Shown here in pieces: positions 37,953 to 46,032 of a stretch of DNA of 64,000 nt (position 1 is its first letter; the number at the start of each line of letters is the position of its first letter). The stretch comes from Gammaproteobacteria bacterium. GTDB lineage: Bacteria; Pseudomonadota; Gammaproteobacteria; HyVt-429. The position numbers and the translations under genes were made by a program. Where the stretch lies: contig JAADGI010000029.1 in assembly GCA_013152415.1 (NCBI GenBank), forward strand, positions 83,741 through 147,740, in the 5' to 3' direction. The notes under the pieces were generated by a model. It worked only from the letters and a program-made list of their open reading frames with translations, was not told the origin of the DNA and did not search any database.

Positions 37953-38315
37953 TTAAAACCCTCCCAACAACACGACCATTGCGGCCACAAGGCTTGTGAT
38001 TCCTGCCATCACCGCAGCGGAGTCCTTCAATTTCTCTAGCAGATCTAGTCTTCGCTCCTCCTCTGGCGAGGCAAGTGCTTGAACATCAATCGCCTCGGCA
38101 ACATCCCTGAGCGCACGCTCACAATGCTGCGCCGCCCTCTGCAGATACTTTTTTTTTGATGCATCATCGTCTGCCGCTATGTACTCAGCAAGATGTTTGC
38201 CTGCGTACCTCAGCTCATTGGCAGCCGCCACCGAGAACCTGCTTCCTCCTTCGAATAGCGCAATTGCACCTTCAGCCTTCAGAAAGAGCTCCTTGACTTC
38301 TTTGGGACTACGCAT
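37953..38315 (-). CDS. Helical protein with C-terminal membrane anchor, unknown function
   Basis: The 120-residue protein is predicted largely alpha-helical (residues 1-90, alanine- and charge-rich, ALRDVAEAIDVQ) and ends with a single hydrophobic helix (AVMAGITSLVAAMVVLLGGF). The topology is that of a tail-anchored soluble domain. I cannot name a family. GGAGATTCAACA is the ribosome-binding region before the ATG. A 19-bp palindrome at 38333-38351, just upstream, could be an operator. It is co-transcribed with the three-helix membrane gene that follows. Confidence 0.6.
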   Translation of the reverse strand: MRSPKEVKELFLKAEGAIALFEGGSRFSVAAANELRYAGKHLAEYIAADDDASKKKYLQRAAQHCERALRDVAEAIDVQALASPEEERRLDLLEKLKDSAAVMAGITSLVAAMVVLLGGF

Positions 38316-38332
38316 TGTTGAATCTCCTGTAG

Positions 38333-38351
38333 ACTACTAGCTATTAGTAGT
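38333..38351. promoter_or_regulatory. Palindrome upstream of the two-gene membrane module
   Basis: ACTACTA-GCTAT-TAGTAGT is a perfect inverted repeat with a 5-base spacer, 18 bases before the start codon of the 120-residue gene. A second inverted repeat, CCTAAATG (38355-38362) / CATTTAGG (38380-38387), follows. The position suits repressor binding at the promoter; no regulator gene is adjacent. Confidence 0.45.
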
Positions 38352-38549
38352 GGACCTAAATGTCCAATTTGCTTTCGGTCATTTAGGGGCACTAAATTCT
38401 CTAGTTCAGTAAACCCAACGAATGACAAAGACAAAGATGAGTCAGGCCACGATAATGGTTTGATTCAAAATTGTATGCTTAGGTCTACTTTTGGTGCCAT
38501 TACAACTGTCCGCATCTGATTTCAAATATCGTTCGCTAAGGGTCGGTAG

Positions 38550-38567
38550 CTAACACTTTCGTGTTAG
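38550..38567 (-). terminator. Hairpin after csrA
   Basis: CTAACAC and GTGTTAG form a 7-bp stem around a GAAA tetraloop (read on the minus strand), 12 bases after the csrA stop. There is no T-run, so it is a stabilising hairpin or a weak terminator. Confidence 0.4.
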
Positions 38568-38578
38568 ATTATCACGCT

Positions 38579-38779
38579 TCACCCGAACATCTCTTCACGC
38601 CCTTGGTTTGCCAAACGATCAGCCTGGATCTGTTCGTAGATTTCCTGACGATGCACCGGCACTTCCCTGGGGACATCAATGCCGATGCGTACTTGTGTGC
38701 CTATAATTTCGAGTACAGTGACCTGGATGTCGTCACCGATGTTTAAGGTTTCGCCAGGGCGGCGCGTGAGAATAAGCAT
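38579..38779 (-). CDS. csrA: CsrA-family RNA-binding regulator encoded on the island
   Basis: CsrA binds GGA motifs in 5' leaders and controls translation of carbon-storage, motility and biofilm genes. The 66-residue protein has the complete family sequence: [29 protein letters not shown], and the RNA-contact region [11 protein letters not shown] that includes the key arginine. I use the ATG at 38779 with AAGGAG before it; the extra upstream codons are not family-like. It lies inside the tmRNA island and is likely an accessory copy. Its own leader GGA motif overlaps the ribosome-binding site. Confidence 0.93.
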   Translation of the reverse strand: MLILTRRPGETLNIGDDIQVTVLEIIGTQVRIGIDVPREVPVHRQEIYEQIQADRLANQGREEMFG

Positions 38780-38964
38780 AATGGACTCCTTTCCAATTGT
38801 TTTTGGATGATATTTCACACCCTTCGGCTTATCCAGTCAAGCACCTAAACGGTGTTTATCTTCGATTTTTATTGGGGATAAATATAGTACTGTGGTAATT
38901 CTAGCATTTCCACCCACTCTATATCCTCGGCCAACGGCCATGCACAGCATCTTCCTGCTCGGGT
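38780..38964. other. Intergenic stretch upstream of csrA
   Basis: This AT-rich stretch should hold the csrA promoter and leader. I see no additional gene, RNA or strong repeat. Confidence 0.5.
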
Positions 38965-39195
38965 TCAATAGTGACAACAAAGACGTTGCTCGTGGTTGTA
39001 GCGTGCCACTAATCCTTGTATCCATTGGCCCGGGGTGAGTTCATACCAGTGGCTGCGACCTTCTATATCTTTTTCCATAAACCTTTGGACGACTAACTTC
39101 ACCGGTCGGGGGAACCATTTATCCCAACGACCGGCATACACTGAGTCCAGACGTGCCCAGCCGCCTAAGGGTAATTTTCCTACTTGATGCTGACG
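38965..39195 (-). pseudogene. Orphan open frame, probable 3' fragment of an unknown gene
   Basis: The frame is open for 77 codons from an in-frame TGA (39196-39198) to TGA at 38965. It has protein-like composition (GGWARLDSVYAGRWDKWF, EGRSHWYELTPGQW). The only ATG is internal, near FMEKDIEG, and no family is recognised. The lack of a start suggests a truncated gene carried or broken by the island. Confidence 0.35.
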
Positions 39196-39302
39196 TCACC
39201 CCCAAGGCAGGAGTTGGCTATCACAGTTACGTGCCTTAACGGGCAGCTTGGTTTTGGGGTTCGGAAAGAAGACTCTGATCTCTAGAATAACCCAAAACAT
39301 GC

Positions 39303-39326
39303 CCCAAACTTTGACCCAAACTTTGA
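39303..39326 (+). repeat. Perfect 12-bp tandem repeat
   Basis: CCCAAACTTTGA is present twice in a row, preceded by GCC. It lies 38 bases upstream of the gene starting at 39365, so it could be a binding site, or an integrase arm site. It is too short to be an iteron origin. Confidence 0.5.
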
Positions 39327-39364
39327 TCTTTTTTTATCGCCTTGATTGTATTATTGTTCTAATC

Positions 39365-39943
39365 ATGACAATAAGCTATTACAAATCACTTCGTGAAGAC
39401 TACAAACCAAAGCCCTTAGAATTGAAGGCTGTATTTATAGCAGAATCTCCGCCTAGTAGCGGTCGGTATTTCTATGATCCCGAAGGTAGCCCTACAGGTG
39501 AAGTGCTATTTCGTGAGTTGCTGATTGAATCTTTGGGCCTCCGGTTCGGTCTTAAAAAGGAGGGTTTAGAAGCTTTTAGGGACAAGGGGTTTCTGCTGGT
39601 GGACGGAACCTATCAACGTATAAATAAAAACAAAAACGGAAACGACATCCCTTCTAAACAACGAGATGTAATTCCCCTCATTCTAATTAAGACAACAGTT
39701 TTAAATGCACTCGCCAAACCCTTACATAGAAATGGATTCAATATTGTAAACTACAATAAAGCTAAAAATAGCTATGACCCCGTGTTTTTCCCAGGACGGA
39801 AGACTAAATATTTTCGAGCACAGCTCAGACCAATGCTAGAGTCTATTGGCATGGCGCCGCCAATAGAGCTAGTCGAGAAAGCTAGGATACCACTTAGCAA
39901 GCGTAGGACAGCAAAGACAGGAGGCGATAAGATTGATTGGTAA
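39365..39943 (+). CDS. Uncharacterised protein, possibly uracil-DNA-glycosylase-like
   Basis: The 192-residue protein starts at ATG 39365 (MTISYYKSLREDYKPK). An early AVFIAESPPSSGRYFYDP segment recalls the start of the uracil-DNA-glycosylase fold (IGESPP motif). The later part (NIVNYNKAKNSY, FFPGRKTKYFRAQLRPMLE) is basic. I cannot prove a family. A longer reading from 39248 adds a hydrophobic stretch that overlaps the tandem repeat and is unlikely. It is the only plus-strand gene of the island. Confidence 0.6.
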   Translation: MTISYYKSLREDYKPKPLELKAVFIAESPPSSGRYFYDPEGSPTGEVLFRELLIESLGLRFGLKKEGLEAFRDKGFLLVDGTYQRINKNKNGNDIPSKQRDVIPLILIKTTVLNALAKPLHRNGFNIVNYNKAKNSYDPVFFPGRKTKYFRAQLRPMLESIGMAPPIELVEKARIPLSKRRTAKTGGDKIDW

Positions 39944-40174
39944 GCTATATATTTATCATCTTTGTTTGTTATATAAACAACCTGATGTCGTGCTCTAAAT
40001 ACTCACGGTCGCAATGATATGCCACATGATGGCACCCCTAAATGCGGTCGATTATTTGGAATAAAGAAGAGAATGAATGGCGCTTATTGCCAAGTTATTG
40101 TGAAGTGTAGGGCCAACATAGATTTCTTTGAGCGATAATCCCCCATTCACATTCGAGTCTGGCAGACTAAATAT

Positions 40175-40195
40175 AGGGGCAACATTGGGGGCAAC
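40175..40195 (+). repeat. Right-end GGGGCAAC repeats (probable integrase arm sites)
   Basis: AGGGGCAACATT is followed by GGGGGCAAC, matching the left-end arrangement at 34134-34154 in 18 of 19 positions of the shared core. Confidence 0.6.
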
Positions 40196-40257
40196 AACGC
40201 ATAAAAAGAATTAGCATTCACTTAGTTAACAGCTAGTTACCCTCATTTTTCGGTAGT

Positions 40258-40272
40258 CGCCACCTCCACCAA
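40258..40272 (+). repeat. Right attachment repeat (attR)
   Basis: CGCCACCTCCACCAA is an exact copy of the tmRNA 3' end at 34007-34021. The upstream bases differ (TAGT instead of CTCC), marking the edge of the repeat. Confidence 0.78.
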
Positions 40273-40323
40273 ACAAAAGGGCTACCCGATTAGGGGACCC
40301 TGTCATACGACCAAGCCAGGGAC

Positions 40324-41964
40324 TCAGGCCATGTCCTGGGCCTCCAGCCAGTCAACGAACTGATCGACGGCCAAGGGCTTGCTAAACAAATAGCCCTGCA
40401 CCGTGTCACAACCACAGTCCCCCAGTATGCTCAACTCAGCCTGTGTCTCTACACCCTCAGCGACGACTCGCATACCCAAGTTATGGGCAAGCTGAACAGT
40501 AGAACGCACAATTGCGGCATTGCCCTGATTACTGTCCACACGGGTCACAAAGGATCGATCGATTTTTAGCTCATCCACGGGCAATCTTGATAGATAGGCC
40601 AGAGAAGAATAACCCGTACCAAAATCATCGATTGAAAGCCCCACACCCAGCTGATGGAAACGATTGAGCACATCCATGGCGCTGTCTGGATCAACCATTA
40701 ACGCACTTTCGGTTATCTCTAGGACCAGAGTTGCAGGATCTACCTTCCAATGATTGAGCAATCCAGCCAGGATATCCGGTAACTCAGAGTTATTGAGGTT
40801 GCGTGCAGACAGATTGATGGACACACGGATTCCATCCAACGCACTGGATCGGTTCCGCCAAGTGCGTAACACATCATTCAATACCCACAAGGTCAGGGGC
40901 TCGATGAGATAGGTCCCCTCGGCCACCGGTATAAACTCATCGGCTGGGATGGACCCTAAGTCAGCATGCTGCCATCGTATCAGAGCCTCCACCCCGCAGA
41001 CACGATTCCCACTCAAATCTATCTTCGGTTGGTAATGCATAAAAAGGTCGCCGTGATTGATCGCTTGGCGTAGATCCGTTAGCAGGGTCAGGCGACGCGT
41101 CGTATAGTTATCGTGGTCCGGATCATAGATCGCAATCCGACTATTGGCTTCACGGGCACTGTGAATAGCGATATTGGCGTGCTGAATCAGACTGGAGGCA
41201 GAATCACCATGTTCCGGGTACAACACAACGCCGATGCTGGCGGGGGCATCTACCAATAACCCCGCTAAGGTGTAGACGGGGGTAAGCTCATCGACCAAAT
41301 TGGCGGACAGTCGCAATGCACCCTTACGGTCTATATTGCGCATTACCACAGCAAATTCGTCTTCGCCGAACCGGGCGATCATACAACCGCCATCCACCAG
41401 CGACGAAATCCGGTGTGCGACTTGTTGTAGCAACAGGTCACCGTGGCGGTGCCCCAAAGTGTAACTCACCAGTTTAAAGGTATCTAAATCTACAACGAGC
41501 AAGGCAAAGGCCTGGGCCGTTTGGTCGGCAACCCTTATTTCCCGATGGAGTTCACTCAATAATTTGGCTCGATTCGGCAAGCCGGTCAGGGGGTCATAGT
41601 AAGCAAGCCGATTGAGTCTCTCCTGGTCGTGTTTGCGCTCGGTGATGTCAGACAAAAATAGCCGAAAGAAATTTGAGCCAGTATCGGCCACCACTTCACA
41701 GGCAAACTGATTCGACTTTACAGGATACTCCCAGTGAGCTTGACCTTCCTGACCTATGGCCGGCAGGCGCTCGGCAGCATCCACCGGCAATAGTTGAGCA
41801 GGATTGTCACTCTCAAAGCCCAGAGCCATGAGTAACCGCTCCACCGCAGGGTTGGCATATTGTACCTGCCCATCCCCTGCCAGAATAATCACTGGGGTAG
41901 GATTAGACTCCGGCAGACTGGCCAGAAGTCGGGTAAGTGCTTCAAAGTTTTGTGGGATCGCCAT
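40324..41964 (-). CDS. PAS-GGDEF-EAL protein (cyclic-di-GMP turnover)
   Basis: The 546-residue protein has an N-terminal PAS-like sensor (about 20-110), a GGDEF domain (about 118-285) and an EAL domain (about 293-540). The GGDEF active site reads RFGEDEF (GEDEF at 200-204), which can still be catalytic. The EAL motif VEAL is at 325-328, and SIDDFGTGYSSLAYL (about 445) is preserved, so phosphodiesterase activity is likely. The net effect on c-di-GMP cannot be told. No membrane segment is seen. It lies just outside the island. Confidence 0.93.
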   Translation of the reverse strand: MAIPQNFEALTRLLASLPESNPTPVIILAGDGQVQYANPAVERLLMALGFESDNPAQLLPVDAAERLPAIGQEGQAHWEYPVKSNQFACEVVADTGSNFFRLFLSDITERKHDQERLNRLAYYDPLTGLPNRAKLLSELHREIRVADQTAQAFALLVVDLDTFKLVSYTLGHRHGDLLLQQVAHRISSLVDGGCMIARFGEDEFAVVMRNIDRKGALRLSANLVDELTPVYTLAGLLVDAPASIGVVLYPEHGDSASSLIQHANIAIHSAREANSRIAIYDPDHDNYTTRRLTLLTDLRQAINHGDLFMHYQPKIDLSGNRVCGVEALIRWQHADLGSIPADEFIPVAEGTYLIEPLTLWVLNDVLRTWRNRSSALDGIRVSINLSARNLNNSELPDILAGLLNHWKVDPATLVLEITESALMVDPDSAMDVLNRFHQLGVGLSIDDFGTGYSSLAYLSRLPVDELKIDRSFVTRVDSNQGNAAIVRSTVQLAHNLGMRVVAEGVETQAELSILGDCGCDTVQGYLFSKPLAVDQFVDWLEAQDMA

Positions 41965-42121
41965 CTTCAGTGGGACCGGCAGGCTACATCAGGAGTTCCT
42001 TGCTAACAGAGGCAGGCCGACAATCTGAATATTCGGGCCTCCCCGGAAAAGGGTAGTGCCGCTTCCCACGCCCCCCCTCAGTAAGGTTCCTGTTCTGATG
42101 TCCGTGCCCGGTCTGGGGTAG

Positions 42122-42454
42122 CTAACTTTGAGTGCTGGCCCTGGGGCCACTCGACCCCGGGTGTTGCACCGGGCGTTCAAGAAGCTGACGCCTGTCCAGC
42201 CACCAAACCAACCCACCGATGGCGACGAGCAACATACCTATAATCGCACAAAGAAGCGCCATAACGGTAAACTGAAAACCATCAAACAGCACCCCCACAA
42301 ACACCATGCTCATACCGCCCAACACCCAAACCTTGGGATAGCGCTTGTCAACAAATCGCAGGAACTCGGAAATCAAAGAAAGCGTGTAGATAAACAGCCA
42401 CACCACCGATACGATGAATATTGCGTAGGCTATGGCCGTTGCCAGTATCTTCAT
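42122..42454 (-). CDS. Small membrane protein, unknown function
   Basis: The 110-residue protein has about three hydrophobic segments (7-30, 45-62, 65-86) and a polar C-terminal tail rich in Arg, Pro and Ser. I recognise no family. The start at 42454 (MKILATAIAYAIF) is preceded by GGAGGACCC-type bases. It lies between the c-di-GMP protein and the MFS gene. Confidence 0.55.
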   Translation of the reverse strand: MKILATAIAYAIFIVSVVWLFIYTLSLISEFLRFVDKRYPKVWVLGGMSMVFVGVLFDGFQFTVMALLCAIIGMLLVAIGGLVWWLDRRQLLERPVQHPGSSGPRASTQS

Positions 42455-42666
42455 TACGGGTCCTCCATTGACAGATCACGTTCACACGGCAGCAGCGCCT
42501 TGACGCCACTACATCCCAAAGCCTCCTTTGCCTCTTTAACTTACACAAAGAAACGAAGACTCTTGATAAAATTATAGTTACCATATACCGACCAACAAGC
42601 CCGGCGGACAATCGGCCGGTAAGGGGTTAGCCCTAAATTCACTGCTAGCACTCACGTAGATTATTG

Positions 42667-43932
42667 ATGAAATCACCTAAGCCCCTGATTGGCTGGGCCC
42701 TTTACGATTGGGCCAATTCTGCCTTTGCCGCTGCAGTGTTGACGGTATTTTTCCCATTATTTTTTGCCGAGTTCTGGAGCACGGGGGTGGCGGCCAGCAC
42801 CACGACCTTCCGCCTGGGCATGGCCAATTCCATCGCCAGCCTGATTGTGGTTTTTGCCGCCCCCCTGCTCGGCGCCATTGCCGACCAGGGCAGTGCCCGT
42901 AAACGCTTCCTGCTCTTGTTTGCCACCCTCGGCATCAGCATGACCGCCGGGCTTTTCCTGGTGGAGTCGGGCCATTGGACCCTGGCAGTGGGTCTCTACG
43001 CACTGGCTGTCATTGGATTCTCCGGCAGCAACATCTTCTACGACTCACTGCTCATCCATGTCAGCAGCAAAAAAAAATTACATGTCAATTCGGCCCTGGG
43101 TTTTGCCCTGGGTTACCTGGGGGGCGGTCTACTCTTCGCCTTCACCGTCTACCTGACCCAACAACACCAGGTATTTGGCATCGCCGATGGCAACACGGCG
43201 ATACGTATCGCCTTCCTGCTGGTGGCCATCTGGTGGGCGGTGTTCTCAATCCCGCTCTTCCTGTGGGTAAAAGAACCCCGGGTCCACCATCCCGTATCCA
43301 CGTTTAGGGCCATCACCAATGGTATGACCCAACTGCGTCAGACCTTCACCCAACTACGGCGTTTGCGCACGGTGTTTATTTTCCTTTGCGCCTATTTCCT
43401 TTATATCGATGGACTCGACACCATCGTGCGCATGGCGGTGGACTATGGCCTTGCCATTGGTCTGGCCTCCAGCGATCTGGTGTTGGCTATCATGATTACC
43501 CAATTTGTGGGATTCCCCGCTGCACTCGTCTTCGGCAGGGTGGGTGAACGCTTGGGACCCCGCACGGGCATCTATATCGGCCTTGCGGTCTATATCTTTA
43601 TCACCGTGTGGGCCTACTTTATAAAAGAGGCCGCAGAATTCTATGTCCTGGCGGTACTCATCGGCCTGGTCCAGGGCGGGGTGCAGGCCCTCAGCCGTTC
43701 CTTGTACAGCACCCTCATCCCCGCCGATAAGGCTGCGGAATTTTTTGGTTTCTATAATATGTTGGGTAAATTTGCTGCGGTACTGGGGCCTCTACTGGTT
43801 GGTGGCGTAAGCCTGCTCACCGGTAACCCACGCTACTCCATACTCAGCATCCTGCTGCTCTTCGGTGGTGGTGCCCTGCTGTTGGCCTATGTCAACGTAA
43901 CCCAGGGCCAAGAAGATGCCAAGCGACTCTAG
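42667..43932 (+). CDS. MFS transporter of the UMF1/Atg22-like family
   Basis: The 421-residue protein has about 12 helices and the UMF1-type opening KPLIGWALYDWANSAFAAAV near residue 5. Family segments include GAIADQGSARKRFLLLFATLG, YLGGGLLF and VQGGVQALSRSLYSTLIP. The family exports unknown solutes; yeast Atg22 effluxes amino acids from the vacuole. The ATG at 42667 is preferred to the TTG 3 bases before it. The last 34 bases of the gene are repeated about 400 bases downstream. Confidence 0.88.
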   Translation: MKSPKPLIGWALYDWANSAFAAAVLTVFFPLFFAEFWSTGVAASTTTFRLGMANSIASLIVVFAAPLLGAIADQGSARKRFLLLFATLGISMTAGLFLVESGHWTLAVGLYALAVIGFSGSNIFYDSLLIHVSSKKKLHVNSALGFALGYLGGGLLFAFTVYLTQQHQVFGIADGNTAIRIAFLLVAIWWAVFSIPLFLWVKEPRVHHPVSTFRAITNGMTQLRQTFTQLRRLRTVFIFLCAYFLYIDGLDTIVRMAVDYGLAIGLASSDLVLAIMITQFVGFPAALVFGRVGERLGPRTGIYIGLAVYIFITVWAYFIKEAAEFYVLAVLIGLVQGGVQALSRSLYSTLIPADKAAEFFGFYNMLGKFAAVLGPLLVGGVSLLTGNPRYSILSILLLFGGGALLLAYVNVTQGQEDAKRL

Positions 43933-44037
43933 AAAACCATCTGCACCACAGAGGACACAGAGTTGTAAAATGTGGTTCTTCAGAAAAATTTAGGCGTCAA
44001 ACTTGGCTCTCGCAAAGACGCAGCGCACGCAAAGAAA
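43899..44037 (+). repeat. Duplicated segment, copy A
   Basis: The first 46 bases are identical to 44296-44341 and include the last 34 bases of the MFS gene. The tail (CACAGAGGACACAGAG, AGTTGTAAAATGTGG, CTCGCAAAGACGCAGCG) is shared with copy B except for indels. It contains the dispersed CGCAAAG/CACAGAG repeat. Confidence 0.85.
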
Positions 44038-44109
44038 GGGCTATATCCGGATTTCCCAACCATGAATTGCGGTACTGTAGCTGTTTCATAGGGGCTTTGG
44101 CTTCTTTCA

Positions 44110-44217
44110 CAGTGCACACAAATCGCTGGTAATATGCGCAGGGATATCGAGGCCACCGACGGTCAGGTAAATCATGTCGGCAAAGCTGTTGGTTTGTGCA
44201 TAGCACCTCGTTCCCAC
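44110..44217 (-). pseudogene. Short coding remnant on the minus strand
   Basis: The minus strand reads YAQTNSFADMIYLTVGGLDI then PAHITSDLCAL and stop, which looks like the end of a protein, but nothing upstream of the palindromic repeat continues it. I cannot name the family. Confidence 0.3.
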
Positions 44218-44290
44218 GCTCCCGCGTGGGAATGTATATGTTTGACTCGGTAGGGCGGGCCTATGGGTCCCCACGCGGGAGCGTGGGAAC
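44210..44290. repeat. Pair of REP-like palindromes in inverted orientation
   Basis: GTTCCCACGCTCCCGCGTGG (44210-44229, continuing GAA) and its reverse complement (44269-44290) are identical over 21 bases. Each is itself palindromic (TTCCCACGC/GCGTGGGAA). This is the common proteobacterial REP-like element; the pair resembles a BIME. Confidence 0.8.
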
Positions 44291-44295
44291 CAGAG

Positions 44296-44412
44296 AACCC
44301 AGGGCCAAGAAGATGCCAAGCGACTCTAGAAAACCATCTGCGTCACAGAGGACACAGGGATCACAGAGTTGTAAAATGTGGCTCTCGCAAAGACGCAGCG
44401 GACGCAAAGAAA
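44296..44412 (+). repeat. Duplicated segment, copy B
   Basis: This repeats the end of the MFS gene and its downstream CACAGAG/CGCAAAG tract (see 43899-44037). It lacks about 29 bases present in copy A and has an extra GATCACAG. Confidence 0.85.
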
Positions 44413-44505
44413 AAATGGGCAAAAACATAACAGGTTTTTCTTGGCGATCTACCCCACAAGGGGGCACCGAGGTTGGCGGTTAGGAACTGTCTGTACCTAC
44501 CCAAC

Positions 44506-45369
44506 ATGTCCTCTATCTCCGTTATAATACCCACCTACAATCGTAGCGAATTGCTGATGCGGGCACTGCGGTCGGTCTATGCCCAGACACGACCGGCGGA
44601 TGAGGTCATTGTTGTCGATGACGGCTCGAGTGATGGCAGCCGGGAAGCAGTCAAAGCATCCTTTCCCCAAGCCACCTATCTGTCACAAGCCAATAGGGGG
44701 GTGAGCGCCGCGCGTAATGTGGGGATCAAGCACTCCACCGGGCGGTGGCTGGCGTTTCTGGACTCAGATGATGAATGGCAACCCGAAAAACTGGCGCGGC
44801 AATACGCCGCCTGCCAGGCCGACCCCGACTGCTGCGTTATCCACAGTGATGAAATCTGGATACGTAAGGGGCGTCGTGTCAATCCCATGAATAAACACGC
44901 CAAACAGGGTGGCCATATCTTCGAGCATTGTCTGCCCCGTTGCGCCATCTCACCCTCGGCGGTGATGATCCATCGCCAGGTCTTCGATGAGGTCGGGCTA
45001 TTTGATGAGTCCCTGCCGGCCTGTGAAGACTATGACCTGTGGTTGCGTATCTGTAGCCGTATGCCGGTACTGTTTATCAAGGAAGCCTTGATCACCAAAT
45101 ACGGAGGCCACCCAGACCAATTATCACAGCTGCATTGGGGCATGGACCGCTTCCGCATCCGCGCCCTAATTAAGCTCATTGATGGTGTGTCATTATCCGC
45201 ACGGTATCGACAAGCGGCCATCACCATGTTACTCAAAAAGATTGAAATTTTTTTGGAGGGTGCTGAAAAACGTGGCAATAAAGAAAGACTATCGGAATAC
45301 CGTGCCCTGCAACAACGCTACCAAGCACTCGCAAACAATACCGACAAGTTGAGCGTGGCACCGTCGTGA
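44506..45369 (+). CDS. Glycosyltransferase family 2
   Basis: The 287-residue protein has a GT-A fold: ISVIIPTYNRSELLMRALRS (about 4-23), VVDDGSSDGS and the DxD-type LDSDDEW for sugar-nucleotide binding. FDESLPACEDYDLWLRIC near 168-185 also belongs to this fold. Donor and acceptor are unknown. The ATG at 44506 is used, as the TTG at 44473 has no support. It ends in a GTGA overlap with the next gene, so the two are coupled. Confidence 0.88.
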   Translation: MSSISVIIPTYNRSELLMRALRSVYAQTRPADEVIVVDDGSSDGSREAVKASFPQATYLSQANRGVSAARNVGIKHSTGRWLAFLDSDDEWQPEKLARQYAACQADPDCCVIHSDEIWIRKGRRVNPMNKHAKQGGHIFEHCLPRCAISPSAVMIHRQVFDEVGLFDESLPACEDYDLWLRICSRMPVLFIKEALITKYGGHPDQLSQLHWGMDRFRIRALIKLIDGVSLSARYRQAAITMLLKKIEIFLEGAEKRGNKERLSEYRALQQRYQALANNTDKLSVAPS

Positions 45370-45962
45370 TCCATATCGTGACTGCCTTGCGCTGTGAGGC
45401 CAAACCGCTCATCCAGCACTTTGGCCTAAGAGACGAGGCTCACCACAACGACTTTCGCATCTACAGCAATCATTCGACCCGACTGGTTATCAGCGGTGTA
45501 GGAAAAATCGCCGCAGCCACCGCCACTGCCTATTTACAAGAAACAAGCGAAGACCAAGGGGATGGGGTATGGCTCAATATCGGTGTGGCGGGACATCTAT
45601 CAAAACCGATGGGTGAGGTTTTCATGGCCCACAAGCTCACCGATGCGGCCAGTGGCCATACGATCTACCCCCAACTAACCTTCAAACCGCCCTGCGCCAC
45701 CGAGTGTCTGCTCACCACAGACCAACCCATGACCCGCCTGCCACCCGATACAATGGTGGATATGGAGGCCTTTGGGTTTTATTCCACCGCGATCCACTTT
45801 GCCAACCGTGAACGGGTACACTGTCTCAAGATCATCTCCGATAACGGTGCCAGCCTGGAGGACAGCCTGTCCGCCAAGCAGGTCGAGGCGCTTGTTCAAG
45901 GCGCCATGGAGACCATCACCGCCCTCACCATTCCCCTTGAGGGGCTTGTGGAGCGTGGGTGA
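45366..45962 (+). CDS. Nucleoside-phosphorylase-like protein (HpnG/MTAN superfamily)
   Basis: The 198-residue protein starts with GTG overlapping the previous stop. It shows the phosphorylase-superfamily order MIHIVTALRCEAKPLI, VISGVGKIAAATATAYL, GVAGHLSKPMGEV and the glutamate-containing VDMEAFGFYSTA. KIISDNG near 157 precedes the C-terminal helix. Relatives include 5'-methylthioadenosine nucleosidases and the hopanoid phosphorylase HpnG. The substrate is not clear from the sequence. Confidence 0.72.
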   Translation: MIHIVTALRCEAKPLIQHFGLRDEAHHNDFRIYSNHSTRLVISGVGKIAAATATAYLQETSEDQGDGVWLNIGVAGHLSKPMGEVFMAHKLTDAASGHTIYPQLTFKPPCATECLLTTDQPMTRLPPDTMVDMEAFGFYSTAIHFANRERVHCLKIISDNGASLEDSLSAKQVEALVQGAMETITALTIPLEGLVERG

Positions 45963-46032
45963 CTTCTGCCACGGCACCCTTTTAAGGTACATTCCGGGAC
46001 ACAACTTTTATCCGGCACGGTTTAATTCGACC

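Larger units (their letters stand above)
34022..40272. mobile_element. Relic genomic island integrated at the tmRNA gene
   Basis: The element is bounded by the 15-bp direct repeat at 34007-34021 and 40258-40272. Just inside both ends lie related GGGGCAAC repeats of the kind that bind tyrosine integrases. Only an N-terminal shred of an integrase remains (34183-34230). The cargo is markedly AT-rich compared with the flanking genes, notably the OLD and DUF2130 genes. Cargo: OLD nuclease, DUF2130 protein, two small membrane genes, csrA, an ORF fragment and an uncharacterised gene. It probably cannot excise by itself. Confidence 0.75.
39944..40323. other. Right end of the island, no gene seen
   Basis: Apart from the integrase-type repeats and the right attachment repeat, no gene or RNA is supported. 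The sequence is AT-rich up to the repeat and GC-richer after it. Confidence 0.5.

Noticed and set aside
39303..39326. Iterons of a plasmid origin
   Set aside because: Two 12-bp copies are too few, and there is no replication initiator gene in the island.
45772..46032. Longer N-terminus for the SDR gene
   Set aside because: It would overlap the phosphorylase-like gene by almost 200 bases and has no family similarity; ATG 46033 precedes the TGASSGIG motif at the usual distance.
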